From Tupaia tana (taxonomy: Eukaryota; Chordata; Mammalia; Scandentia; Tupaiidae), in the NCBI GenBank assembly GCA_026018925.1, contig JAKSZU010000004.1, positions 107,726,498 to 107,790,497 of the forward strand: a stretch of 64,000 nucleotides of DNA. Direction: 5' to 3'. Below are positions 32,300-42,842 of this stretch, piece after piece; the stretch's first letter is position 1, and the number at the start of each line of letters is the position of its first letter. Position numbers and translations under genes: made by a program. The notes under the pieces are model-generated. The model searched no databases and had not been told where the DNA came from. It saw nothing but the letters and a program-made list of their open reading frames with translations.

Positions 32300-33199
32300 T
32301 TAGATTTTTAATGAACAAATATGGCTATATTCTCATGGTTCACAAGGCTGTGACTTTACCTAGAGATACAAACATACACATGCAACCCACATAAATATGA
32401 CATATGAAGCATGCATTAGGTCACAGCTTCATGAGAGTCACGCAGACTTCCCTGCTGGGTTCTCGTGTACAGAGACCTTCCAGGGTCGCTTGGCACCCAG
32501 GATTGGCCTTCTGTGGCGACTTTATCCTTGCCTCTCAGTCTTATCTGAATTGAGGTAGAACCAATTAAATTCCTTCCAAGAGCTGATTTCCAACAGATAT
32601 CGGGGACAGGTAGGACAATACTCTGCCTGGATTTGACACCAAAGAAATGTCATCCATGTGTCAGCCACAGCCTGGTGGAGGGAAGATCATGGCCTCCAGC
32701 GTGGCATCAGCATTTCTCTAATGACCTCACGTGTTCCACGGAGAGGAGGATGACAGCTCAGAGCCCTGTGGAACCAAGGGCTTGAGGGCAAAAGAGCCGT
32801 TATTCTTGTCAGGGAGGAATGACTTCAGCCATGTTGGGCCTGAGGCCATGTCGTTATCTGCCTCCCTTTGCTATATCTGGCTTGCCTAGCTGCCTCTGCA
32901 TTGCACGCTCCTGTCCCACACACCCTCGCCGAGAAACAAGAGACGACTGCAGCCCGCAGGAACACGGGGAAGCTTGTAATTGCTGTCTGTTCTGCAGCCG
33001 GTAGGACGGTGGGGAAGAGGGAAGGGAAGTTGAGGAAAGCATCGTAAATTTACACTCGCACCTAACTGGCAGTTCTCAACCATAATGTCACAGAACGTGG
33101 GTAAATCATTATTGATCATAAAGCTTACTGAGAGTAGGATGTTCTATATATAAAGTATGGACATTTCCAAATCATTGACTGAAAAAATAAAGGGGAAGA
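32300..33199. other. Repeat-poor DNA
   Basis: Balanced composition, no SINE. Overlapping ORFs on both strands at 32,819-33,119 lack splice or domain support. Confidence 0.45.
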
Positions 33200-33365
33200 G
33201 GCCAGCAAGTGGCATGGCAGTTAAAGGCGCTGGACTCCCACATGGCTGACTACAGTTCAAGTCCCAGACCTGGTGACTTGCTTTCTCATTTCCTCTTTCT
33301 CTTGCTCTCACAAGCATACATGCCCTATAGCAAATTAAATAATAATTAAATAATTCTTTAAAAAA
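33200..33365 (+). mobile_element. Short SINE-A copy
   Basis: Head AGGCCAGCAAGTGGCATGGC, B-box variant AGTTCAAGTCC, GGTGACTTGCTTTCTC, tail CCTATAGCAAATTAAATAAT. Confidence 0.92.
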
Positions 33366-33493
33366 ATAAAAGCTAAAATGGATGCAAAGCTGTCCCAATA
33401 CTAATATCACTGTCACCTGCTTTCATTCTGACATGCAGTCTCAAGATGCAGAGGAAGGAGCAAAGGAAGGAAGCTTGGGCTAGCATATTTTTT

Positions 33494-33499
<6 letters not shown>

Positions 33500-33524
<25 letters not shown>

Positions 33525-33782
33525 GTTTTAAGAAGAAGTTTTTGCTATAGGGCACATGCACTTGCCAGAAAGACACAGAGAGACAAAGAGACAGAAAGTG
33601 AGAAATCACCCCCCAGGGGAGATGACCATGCTGCAATCTTTTCTCCTCCATTTTCCTCTCAGGCTCTTGTGCACGCACGCACACGCACCCAGCGTGAGTT
33701 TAAGCCACCAGGTCCTGGACTCAAACCACGGTTCACTACATGGGAGCCCAGTGACATAGCCATTACACCAACTGCTGACCCG
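33500..33782 (-). mobile_element. SINE-A copy
   Basis: Antisense A tail (long T run), TTTTTGCTATAGGGCACATG, palindrome CCCCCCAGGGG, antisense B box GGACTCAAACC. Flanks GGGCTAGCATA recur on both sides (33,477 and 33,782). Confidence 0.95.
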
Positions 33783-34139
33783 GGCTAGCATACTTGTAAC
33801 CTGTGAGCCTTTCTTAACTGTGTGGTTGCTACAAGTACACAAGGAAATGTCACTGGTCACATGTCTCAGAAGGAGAAAATGTGTGAGCAGATGCTTCAAT
33901 TTGCTTAGGCATGCAATCCACAGTTTATCCATGGATCATGTTCCAGAAAGACATTTACATTAATAGCTCAATGTTAGAAGTTAACTTGTCATAGGCCAAT
34001 AGTGTCCACGGGGGCTCATTTCTAGCTCCAGCTAAATATATCCCAGGTTTAGAACTGACAAACAGTCCTCCTCTGCAGACCCAATGAGGTATGGGGAAGA
34101 GGAGAGATGGAACCAAGAGATAAAGATTCTGACTCCTAG

Positions 34140-34392
34140 CCAGCAGTGGTGTGACGGTTAAGGCAGCCAGATCCCACATGGTCAACTGCCCAGTTACAGT
34201 CTTGGACCTAGAGGCTTGGAAAGCACACTGGGCACCTGTGCATGCAAGCTCAAAATCCCAAGAGAAGAAGAGAGGAGAAGGGATTATGCTGTGGCCATCT
34301 CCCCAGGAGGTGCTTTCTCACTTTCTCCCTCTCTCTAGCTCATACATGCACGACCGCATGCACCTTCTGGCATATTTTTCAAAAAGAAAGAA
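34140..34392 (+). mobile_element. SINE-A-like copy
   Basis: Head AGCCAGCAGTGGTGTGACGG, diverged B box AGTTACAGTCT, body AGAGAGGAGAAGGGATT, CT tract, then GGCATATTTTTC and a short A-rich tail. Confidence 0.85.
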
Positions 34393-34711
34393 GCTTCTGA
34401 CTCCTGTTCAGATCTACAGATGGTCCTGATGTCAACCTCACCAAGAAACTACTGGTGACAAATATAATGGGGTGAGGAATTTCATCCTCTAGAAATGTTC
34501 CATGAGAATAGAATATTTACACAAGAAAAGTAGGATGGCAAAAACCTACGTTTCTTTTTCAGGCAAGGGAGCACCATATAGCACAGCTCTGACAAAGAGT
34601 AGGGTGACCCACCCAGCGAGCAGCGAACATGGCCCAGGTTTAGCGAAGGAAGTAGGTAGAGAAGCAGGGTGGCGGGAAAGAACTTAGGTTGATAAGAGAT
34701 AGCAAAGTGGG

Positions 34712-34807
34712 GGCCAGCAGGTAGTGTGGTGTTAAGGGTGCTGGACTCCCACATGGTCAACTTCAGTTTGAGTCCCAGACCTGGCAGCTTATTAAAAAAA
34801 AAAAAAA
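34712..34807 (+). mobile_element. tRNA-only SINE (head plus A tail)
   Basis: A 96-bp insertion holding just the tRNA-like head (GGCCAGCAGGTAGTGTGGTG, B-box variant GTTTGAGTCC, CCTGGCAGCTT) and about 14 A. It lacks body and CT tract. The 17-bp TSD AGAGATAGCAAAGTGGG is perfect (34,695-34,711 and 34,808-34,824), so this is a complete insertion, not a deletion product. tRNA-only SINEs (t-SINEs) have been reported from colugos. Confidence 0.93.
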
Positions 34808-35050
34808 AGAGATAGCAAAGTGGGTTTTCTGTGACTGTCATGTGTATGGAACTTTGGGAAGAAAATATCTTGTCTAGAAAGGCTTTCTGGGAGGCTTCTG
34901 GGTTGGTACATTGAATAGTCTTAGATTGGCCCTTTCAAAAAAAAGTTCAGGGGGACAGTCATTGGCATGGTGGTTAAGGTGGCTGGGTTCCACATGGCCA
35001 ATTGAGCAGTTCAAGTCCCAGACCCAGCGACTTAAAAGCCATGCCAGGCA

Positions 35051-35314
35051 GGGCCAGCAGGTGGCTCGGTGATTGAGGCACTAGACTCCCACATGGCCAG
35101 CTGTGGTTCGAGTCCAGGACACAGAAGCTTGAAAATCATGCCAGGCACATGTGTGTGCATTCCCAAAATCCCAAGAGAATGGAGGAGAAGGGATTGCAGT
35201 GTGGCCAACCCCTGGGGGGTGATTTCTCAATTTCTCTCTCTCTGTCTCTTTGGCAAGCATGCACACCCTATAGCAAAAATATCTCTTGAAAAAAAAATTT
35301 TTAATTAAAAAAAA
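35051..35314 (+). mobile_element. Inner SINE-A copy
   Basis: Complete copy: GGGCCAGCAGGTGGCTCGGT, perfect B box GGTTCGAGTCC, CCTGGGGGG, CT tract, CCCTATAGCAAAAAT. TSD ATGCCAGGCA at 35,041-35,050 and 35,315-35,324, made of the outer SINE. Confidence 0.96.
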
Positions 35315-35333
35315 ATGCCAGGCACATATATAC

Positions 35334-35334
<1 letters not shown>

Positions 35335-35362
<28 letters not shown>
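35335..35362. repeat. (GT)n microsatellite
   Basis: About 14 GT units within the outer SINE-A, at the usual GTGTGCGTGC position of the family. Confidence 0.92.
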
Positions 35363-35364
<2 letters not shown>

Positions 35365-35490
35365 CGAAGTCCATAGAGAATGGAGAAGGGATTGCAGCCT
35401 GACCATCCCCCCTGGGGGGGCAGTGATTCCTCCTCTTTTTCTATATCTCTCTCTACCAAGTGCATGTACCCTCTAAGAAAAAAAAGAGAA

Positions 35491-35840
35491 GAAGAAAAAG
35501 AAAGAAAAGAAAAACTTCAAAACTTCTGGAGTTAAAGTCGTATGCTTCTCTTTCACGTGACTCACCACTGGCCCCTGCTCAAGATGAAATCACATAAGAA
35601 TGAATTCAAGCCCAACTTTCAGAAGATACAAAATATCTTTCACTTAGATAAGTGAAATCTCCTCCAAGAAAGCTTTATTTCTGGACATTGGAAATTGTAC
35701 AGCTTTCATCTTATGAAATTTGCCAAGAATTGGAGTTAATTACTGAGCCAAAGTGAATATAATATTTTCAGAATCTTACAAGCATGAAGCAGCATTGTAA
35801 GTTCTAGGTTCAAGACATTTTAACAATACATTTTTTTTTA
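35491..35840. other. Unclassified DNA
   Basis: A/T-rich; an AAG-rich run ends the previous SINE. No family recognised. Confidence 0.35.
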
Positions 35841-35952
35841 TATGAGGGGTCTTCACGAAGTTCTTGGAAAATGTGTATCCAAAAAACTATGCATGAATTT
35901 ACAAATGTTTCCAAATAAACTTTATCATAAACTTTTTGAAGTACACTGATAT
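35841..35952. mobile_element. Palindromic MITE copy
   Basis: Starts TATGAGGGGTCTTCACGAAG, ends ACTTTTTGAAGTACACTGAT; the arms are near inverted complements. Same family as 1,253-1,386. Confidence 0.75.
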
Positions 35953-36057
35953 ACTTACTTGTTTTACTGCTGCTAGAAACTCGTTTGTTTCCACTTGAGT
36001 CTATCAGAAGTGATACTGCTCTGAATATTTTTGTCTGTGTGCTTTCATACACATGCA

Positions 36058-36460
36058 GGAGACTTCGAAACTTTCGTGGATGCCCAGCGTAGGTGGTGAG
36101 TTGGTAGTATACCTGACTACAGTGTGGATGCCACGTGGCGGACACCAGTTCAGATCCCCAGCTCAGTTGATCTGAACACGCCAGGCTTGTATATGAATGG
36201 CTAAGTTCCTGAGGAGCAGGAGGATTGAAGGAAGGGGAACATGGCAATGATGAGATATTGTTGGGGTGCTCTTCTCCCTCTATCCCACCCTGTCTCACAT
36301 GCATGCAACCACATTATCATAAAAAAAAAATAGTTCATGGAAAAAATGGCATTAAAGCAAAAGTTTATTTTGATGCAAAATATTTTGAAATCTATGTGTA
36401 GTTTTGTTTTTTTATTACAATATGGATTTCCCATGAACATTTTGAAGACACTTTGTATTT
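36058..36460. mobile_element. MITE copy split by SINE-B
   Basis: Left arm GAGACTTCGAAACTTTCGTG at 36,060-36,079; right part 36,331-36,460 with AGTTCATGGAAAAAATGGC, TTTATTTTGATGCAAAAT and CATTTTGAAGACACTTTG. The SINE-B lies between. Confidence 0.6.
36081..36330 (+). mobile_element. SINE-B copy
   Basis: tRNA-like head with GTGGTGAGTTGGTAGTATAC and B-box variant AGTTCAGATCCCC, then TTGATCTGAACACGCCAGGC, a CT stretch, CATGCATGCAACC and A9. Similar copies are at 44,545 and 63,297. Confidence 0.8.
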
Positions 36461-36509
36461 GCATAGTAGTTCAAGCATTCAACAAATTTGTACCTCCTTG
36501 GTCACTTGA

Positions 36510-36622
36510 GAGATGTCGGCAAGGTCAATATTACAAAATGAGAAAACTAAAAATTATGAAAGTTACATAGTTTGCCAATACTCGCCAAGCTAATAAGGTC
36601 CAGAATTGGCCCAGAACCATTA
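36510..36622 (-). mobile_element. MIR fragment (antisense)
   Basis: TTACAAAATGAGAAAACTAA, TTACATAGTTTGCCAA and AAGCTAATAAGGTCCAGAAT follow the antisense MIR order. Confidence 0.6.
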
Positions 36623-36889
36623 CTGCTGACCCAGATGTAGTGACTTTCCTACATCTAGGACAAATGGAACCTAGAACCCCAAGGAGATGGAAAGTTAGAG
36701 AATGGAATTAGTTTTAATTTGGGCTACCACCCCTTCTATGACATGACCATTCCAAGAGTCATAGCCGCCAGAGTCAATTCATTTCCAATACAGCAACCTT
36801 GAGAAAATAATTCTATTCGGCATTGTTATTGATCATAACCTGTTGTTACTTAATCTTAGATCCTTTGGATTTTACTCCCTTTTTTTCAC

Positions 36890-37172
36890 CTTTTTTCCAA
36901 TTGTCAAAGGGCATGTGTGCTCACCAGAGAGACAGAGGGAGAGAGAGTGCAAAAGAGAGAGAGAGAGAGAGGTGAACAGCATTCTCCGCGCCCCCAGCCC
37001 CGAATGGGGCATGATCACACCACAATCCCTTCTCTTCCATTTTCCATCCTGTTAGGACCGCGGCACACATGCATGCACTCGACAATATTCCTCAAAGTTC
37101 AGAGGCTGAGACTGAAACTGTGGTCGGCCATGTGGGCCTGTCCCTTATCCACCAGGCCACAGGGCCAGCCCC
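36890..37172 (-). mobile_element. SINE-A-like copy
   Basis: Antisense tail region CAAAGGGCATGTGTGCTCAC, GA tract, body, head ending CCACAGGGCCAGCCC. Confidence 0.85.
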
Positions 37173-37212
37173 CTTTCATTATGTTTGGCATTAATCTTTT
37201 CTCAGGGTCTGA

Positions 37213-37417
37213 GTTAAAAATTATCTTTAGAGGACCAGCAGGTGGCATGGTGGTTAAGGTGCTGGACACTCCCACATGGCTGACCACGGTTCAAGTCCTG
37301 GACCTGGAAGCTTGCTTTCTCATTTCCCTCTCTTTCTATCTGTGTGTGTGTGTGTGTGTCTCTCTCTCTGGTCAAATTAAAAGAAATGAATGAATAAATA
37401 AAATAATTATTTTTTTT
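37213..37417 (+). mobile_element. Short SINE-A copy
   Basis: Head AGGACCAGCAGGTGGCATGG, B-box variant GGTTCAAGTCC, CTTGCTTTCTC, (TG)n and CT stretch, AAATTAAAAG tail. TSD AAAAATTATCTTTA on both sides (about 37,198 and 37,418). Confidence 0.95.
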
Positions 37418-37429
37418 AAAAATTATCTT

Positions 37430-38243
37430 TAAACTGAGTTAACCAATAAAGTAAAATTCCTACTTTGATCTAGCCAAACAGTAAGTGATCAAGACTTTCA
37501 TGTCATGTTAATTGTAAATAAATGTCTTAAGTATGTGTTGTTTTTAATAAACCTCTAGATACTTCCGTGACCCTCTGAAAATGAATTTCAAATAATCCTT
37601 TAATTTCAAATAATCCTCTATTAATACACAAAGGCTTATATAGACTTACCAAGAAATCCAGGCTTTACCTGGAAAAACCACTCAAAAATTCTGTCTCAGT
37701 TTTCTCATACATAAATAAGATACATGATAGTTAACTCGAAAATTTGCTGATAGTTAACTGAACTCATGTATGTGAAATTGTCTAGAAAAACAAGGAAACA
37801 AAATTGATCCTAAATAAAATGTTGCATAGCTATTAAGTCTTTTTGTTCTAGGAAAACAGAGGTTGGTTCCACATTTCTGGCCAATTTCCCCTGCTTATCA
37901 CTCTTTTCTAATTGCATTACAGTTGGATTCCACATTTTACTTCTTGTCCCTAATTTGCTTTGCCTTATCTGTGAGCCCATTTACACAGCTCCTGCAACTC
38001 TGCCTGGTTATGGTCTGAGTGCCCACAGACACTACCTTTTCATTGTCCCACCAAGCCTATGACAGACTGCGCTCTCCTTTGTCCTGTACCTTCCTGCCTG
38101 TGTGCCACGGCCATTCCATACACTGTGCAGATCCGATGGCCCACCTCATTAAAACGCAGTACGCTCCAGTGGGTCAGGCTTAAGGAAGTCAAACTGATTC
38201 AGGAAACTGTGGAGGAAAAAATCCAGGTGAGAAAATTAATTTT
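37430..38243. other. Unclassified DNA
   Basis: A/T-rich to about 37,850, then balanced. A tandem AATTTCAAATAATCCT duplication lies at 37,585-37,618. No gene recognised. Confidence 0.4.
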
Positions 38244-38258
38244 GAAAAAATCATGCTT

Positions 38259-38520
38259 GGGACCAGCAGTTGACCTAATGGCTATGTCGCTGGACTCCCA
38301 TGTAGTCGACCACGGTTCGAGTCCTGGACCCGGTGGCTTAAACTCATGCCAGGCGCATGTGCGTGCGTGCCCAAGATCCCGAGAGGAGAATGGAGGAGAA
38401 GGGATTGCGGCGTGACCATCCCCCCGGGGGGTGATTTCTTGCTTTCTGTCTCTCTGTCTCTCTGTCTTTCTGACGAGCGCATGCGCCCTATAGCAAAAAC
38501 CATTCCCCCAAACATTTTTT
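38259..38520 (+). mobile_element. SINE-A copy, young
   Basis: Head GGGACCAGCAGTTGACCTAA, perfect B box GGTTCGAGTCC, palindrome CCCCCCGGGGGG, GCGCCCTATAGCAAAAACC. TSD AAAAATCATGCT against AAAAATCATACT. Confidence 0.96.
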
Positions 38521-38604
38521 AAAAATCATACTCAACATGTAGTGTCAAGATAAACCCTAGAAACCACAGAGATAAACAAATCTTGAAAGCCTATTTAGTT
38601 CAGG

Positions 38605-38832
38605 CCAGGCAGTAGAGTGGAGATTAAGGTGTTGGATCCCACATGGTCAACTCCACAGATCAAGTCCTCCCAAGTTGCGAGGCTTCCAAATGACTCCGGG
38701 CTCATGTGCATGTGTGTTCAAAATCCCAAGAGGAGAATGGAGGAGGAGGGAGCACAGCACGAAAATTCCCCCCTGGGGTGATTTCTCACTTTCTCTCTCT
38801 CTCGTGCATGCACACTATAGCAAAAATACACG
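38605..38832 (+). mobile_element. SINE-A copy, shortened
   Basis: Head AGGCCAGGCAGTAGAGTGGA, body GAATGGAGGAGGAGGG, short CT stretch, CACTATAGCAAAAATAC. Flanks GCCTATTTAGTTCA and GCCTGTTTAATTCA are a TSD. Confidence 0.92.
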
Positions 38833-40574
38833 AACGAAGCCTGTTTAATTCACTGCCCCCAGCCAGTCCTCCAGGCTCCTACACACACATGCGGGCCCTC
38901 CCAGGCAAAATGCGTTTCTGGTGAAAGTATAAATCCAAGTCCGATGGAAGTAATGGGACTTCGGAGATTGACTTCAGTTTCACACTCAGCACAGGAACCC
39001 TCCTGAACACGTAACAGCCGGTATCTTAGCCACAGAGAGAGCCTACGAGGCTTAGCAATTGTCCTCCACAATATCCACCCATTACCTCAACTCACCCCTC
39101 AGCCCTTCTCTTACATGCTACGTCTATACACCACGGGCGGAAGACAGGGAAAGAGGCTTCAACACAGAAGACCATAGGAAGCCGTGAGTATCTTTTGAGC
39201 TATCGAGTCACAACATTTTGTATTCTTTCATTTGACTGAATCTTTGGAATAGATAGGCCAATTAAAGTATTCTTCACTAATGCTTCCCTGAAGTTTCCAC
39301 CTGAAGGTTTATAAGGGGAATCGGATGGCTACGGTGTAGTAAAGGGGACCAGGATAGAGCTCTCAGATCCTCTGTGAGACTAAGCTACTGGCTGCTTATG
39401 ACTGACAGGTGAGCCCCTCTTTGAGGGTGGTCCTAAGTCACAGCACGCCCCTCCCTATTATCTGTTAATCTGTTCATCTCTCTTTCTCCCAGTGCCTTGC
39501 ACACTCCAGGGTGTTTATTAGGTACTTGGCGGGGAATAGCAAGCATCTCGTGTCAGATCCTTGAGGAAGTACACAGCCCAGCCTCTTTGCCTTGATTCGG
39601 GGTTACTCTGCAGGGCCATCCCAGCATAAGCTTCCTGCGAGACAGGCTGAGGCGCGGTAATTCACCTTTCCCGCTGACGTACTCCTTCCCTCACTGCCTT
39701 ACAGACACGGAACTCAATAGCACTTCCCAACAAATCTGCTACCCATAAATCTCTATCATAGCATCCACTTCAGGGGATCTAGCTAAAGACTCAGAGACCC
39801 ATGTCCTGCAACTTGACTGTCTCCACACCATTATCTACTTGGAGAAGGAGCAGCAGGCATGGATCAGTACTTCAGTGACAAGGGTCCCTGCGGTCCTGAC
39901 GTTTTACAGAGGACAGATTGGGTTGCATTCTGCTTCCTCTGTCAGAACTAGCACCTTGTTGACTAACTCGGGAATTTCTGAAACTAACTGCATTTTCTCT
40001 GCCCATGTACCAATTCCCCAAATTCAGAATATTGAGTTTTCTTATGTTTAAAAGTTGAGGTAGTTGGAATAGTTCCCAAAGATATGTAGGCTTGTCTGAT
40101 GTAGTTTGCCTCTGCTGGTGAATTACTGACCCTCCTATTTCCCTGTCAGAAGTTAGTGCTCCTTGTCCTCTTTATACCTCCAAGCATCTGCTGGAACTAA
40201 CTCTACTTGGAACCTCTTCCAGTGTCCAAGTCAAATGCTGTCTGTCTCTTGTAGGAAACTCTCATATACTTCTGGGAATGGCGAGCCATTATCTGTTTAT
40301 GTCTCTTTCTCCCAGTGCCTTGCACACTCCGGGGTGTTTATTAGATACTTGGTGGGGAAAAATGAGTGAATAAACATTGTTACAGGGGAATCCGATTCAT
40401 GCCCATTATGATTCAGCAACTTGCCTTCTTCAAAAGACTTTGCAAGTTCTTCTTCTTTAATGAAGAATGTTGAATGGTACTGAACCTACCAAATCAACTA
40501 TATAATGTCCATAGACACGGTTTCATTGGAACACTTTTGTTTGTTTTATTTTTTCAGAAGATGCATTACCATTC
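38833..40574. other. SINE-free stretch with L2-like tails
   Basis: Includes two similar L2-tail-like segments (39,457-39,536 and 40,287-40,360). Otherwise no family. ORFs at 39,839-40,051 and 40,163-40,369 are unsupported. Confidence 0.5.
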
Positions 40575-40740
40575 AGAATAAGCCCTGGTTAGAATCTGAG
40601 CTCTAGGTTCTAGTCCTGATTATGCTTTGTCTACATGGCTTTGGGTAAGCTTTTCCCTGCACTGGGACTCAGTTTCCTCGTATGTAAAATAAATTAATTG
40701 TACTAAATAGCCCCTGGGGTGCCTTCTGAATGCCTAACAA
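40575..40740 (+). mobile_element. MIR element (sense)
   Basis: GCCCTGGTTAGAATCTGAGC, TTGGGTAAGCTTTTCCCTGC, ACTCAGTTTCCTCGTATGTA and AAAATAAATTAATTG follow the MIR order. Confidence 0.82.
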
Positions 40741-42090
40741 TGCTGCATACAAAAGCCAGGCATCCAGCTCGAATTCCGTGGCTTCTGCCAGTACCTGTCT
40801 TTGCTGGGAATGCTGGACGCTCTGGACTTGCTTTCACCCTGGTAGCACATTCTTTCAGGCCATTTCAGTACGAACAGCACAGACCGAGACATCAGGGGCC
40901 AGAATCCTTATCATTTCTCTATGACATTAAGAGCATGCTCAAGGAAAGACGCACCTTCCAGACAAGCAGCCTGGGTTGCCTGCGCCCCTTGGGAGCTACC
41001 CGAAATAGTTCAGCCACTTCTGCTGGGACAGAGGTGCCTCTCCATAGAGTCAAAGGAAGGCACAGTCAGGCAGTCAGGTCCTCGAGGGCCACTGGGACAC
41101 ATGGCAAGCGGGTTGTGGTAGAATAGCAGGGAAGCCACAGGAAAAAAAGGGAAAGGAAAACACAGAAAGTACTAACTGGGGAATACAAAAGACTTAATGG
41201 AGCAATGATTTAAAACTATGTGCCTTTTTAGGGAAGGCAGATTGAAATTCCACAGAGCTTCAATTTTCCTCTAAATGCTTGTGATTCTGGAGACTCCCTG
41301 GGGTCCACGCTCCCTCCAGAGAACCCTTAGCGGGATGGAGGAAGCCCCGCCCGCTGCGGAGAAAGATGATTTCTGTACCAGGACAGACTAGGACATCCCC
41401 ACACTATCAGGAAGAAAAATGAAGCCATTCTTTTGAAAGAGGGGGCTTAGCCAGAGACCAGGAGCAATCTAAATGACGACAGGTTTCTAAGCTTTACATA
41501 TTTTAGAAGTTTCACCTTCCATGGCAGTTGTCAAGGCAACAGAGTAAAGTAAGAACCGAAGGACAAACAGCATCAGCCTCTCTGGGTGGCTCCGCCTTCA
41601 CCTGCCAGCCACAGGTACAAACAGCGCCCTCTCCTGTTGGGAAGACACCCCAGATCTGTCCCAGATACACAGACAGGAGGGTGCGGGGAGAGGCACAGGA
41701 ACATCCTACTGTCCTCTACATAGAGGGGCTTTTCCCAGACTGACGAAAAAATTAAATGCCCCTAAGAGTTCTCAAGTAGAGTAACGTTTCAAACATACTC
41801 GTTACTTTAAATTATTCTGGTGGTTTGGAATTAGGCATCATGTGGAGCTCTGTGTTTTGAAAAATGACCAGCCAAGGAACATGGGAAAATGAAGATAGTT
41901 GGTTTTGTTTTGTTGTTATTTTGCCAAACTATACCTTTGGTTCTAAATGTGTCCCTCTAGAAAACGAAGAATGATTTTAGAAGAATAGTTTTGGAGGACG
42001 AGGTGAATATTTGGATTAAAATAGGCCCAAAAGCTCCACGTTATAAAGAAAGTAGTTCTCAAGGATCTTAGAGAACAAGGGAAGAATATT
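40741..42090. other. SINE-free stretch
   Basis: Balanced to G/C-rich, no family recognised. A 135-residue ORF at 40,719-41,126 overlaps two other frames and shows no domain. CCCCGCCCGCTGCGG at 41,346-41,360 is an isolated GC patch without a CpG island. Confidence 0.45.
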
Positions 42091-42091
42091 C

Positions 42092-42360
42092 TTTTTTTTT
42101 TTTTTTTTTTGGAGAGGTTTTTGCTATAGGGCACGTGCGCTCACCAGAAAGAGAGAGAGAGACAGAGAGACAGAAAGCGAGAAATCACCTCCCAGGAGGG
42201 ATGGCCATGCCACAATCCCTTCTCCTCCATTCTCCTCTCGAGATCTTGGGCACGCACGCACATGCGCCCGGCATGAATTTAAGCCACTGGGTCCAGGACT
42301 TGAACCCCGGTCGACTACATGGGAGTCCAGCGACATAGCCATTAAGCTAACTGCTGGTCC
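42092..42360 (-). mobile_element. SINE-A copy, young
   Basis: T20 antisense tail, GAGAGGTTTTTGCTATAGGG, palindrome-like CTCCCAGGAGGG, antisense B box GGACTTGAACC. Flanks GAACAAGGGAAGAATATTC and GAACAAGGAAGGAATATTC are a TSD. Confidence 0.96.
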
Positions 42361-42573
42361 CTTTTTTGTTGTTGTTGTTTTTGAACAAGGAAGGAATATT
42401 CTAACTGTGGGGAGTCGCGATGCAGCTAACCCTTGAGTGGAAAGATAGGCTCTTCCTAGCCAGAGTAAAATGGAACTGTGTGATCCTCCTGAAGACATCT
42501 GATCAGAGCCAAATACGCACCGAAAAAGACTAGGAAAACCTCCAATGAACTGTATGTTAAAAGTGGCTATCTG

Positions 42574-42842
42574 GGGACCAGCAGTTAGCGTAATGGCTAT
42601 GTCGCTGGACTCCCACGTAGTCGACCGCGGTTCGAGTCACGGACCCGGCGGCTTAAACTCACGCCGGGCGCGTGTGCGTGCGTGCCCAAGATCCCAAGAG
42701 GAGAATGGAGGAGAAGGGATTGCGGCGTGGCCATCCCCCCTGGGGGGTGATTTCCTGCTTTCTATCTCTCTGTCTCTCTCTGTCTGTCTGGCGAGCGCAC
42801 ACGCCCTATAGCAAAAACCTCTCCAAAAAAAGAAGAAAAAAA
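42574..42842 (+). mobile_element. SINE-A reference copy (near consensus)
   Basis: Best copy for describing the family. The tRNA-like head has A box TAGCGTAATGG at 42,586-42,596 and B box GGTTCGAGTCA at 42,629-42,639, one change from GGTTCGAGTCC, 33 bp downstream, as in pol III internal promoters. The body has CCCAAGATCCC, GAATGGAGGAGAAGGG, the palindrome CCCCCCTGGGGGG, a CT/CTGT tract and CACACGCCCTATAGC, then AAAAACCTCTCC and A-rich tail. TSD AAAAGTGGCTATCTG is perfect (42,559-42,573 and 42,843-42,857). Mobilised in trans by L1 (known for SINEs of this type); A-rich tail and TSD length fit. The parental tRNA is not resolved. Confidence 0.97.

Larger units (their letters stand above)
34953..35490 (+). 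mobile_element. SINE-A split by another SINE-A
   Basis: The head 34,953-35,050 (GGGGGACAGTCATTGGCATG, AGTTCAAGTCC) is cut at ATGCCAGGCA. The body resumes at 35,315-35,490 with GCACATATATACTTG, (GT)n, GAATGGAGAAGGGATTG, palindrome CCCCCCTGGGGGGG and tail CCCTCTAAGAAAA. Confidence 0.93.

Noticed and set aside
41610-41645. CTCF-like site (AGCGCCCTCTCCTGTTGG)
   Set aside because: It partly resembles the core but spacing is off; no second support.
42574-42660. Functional tRNA gene
   Set aside because: A and B boxes are present, but the acceptor arms do not pair as in a tRNA, and it continues into a SINE body with TSDs.
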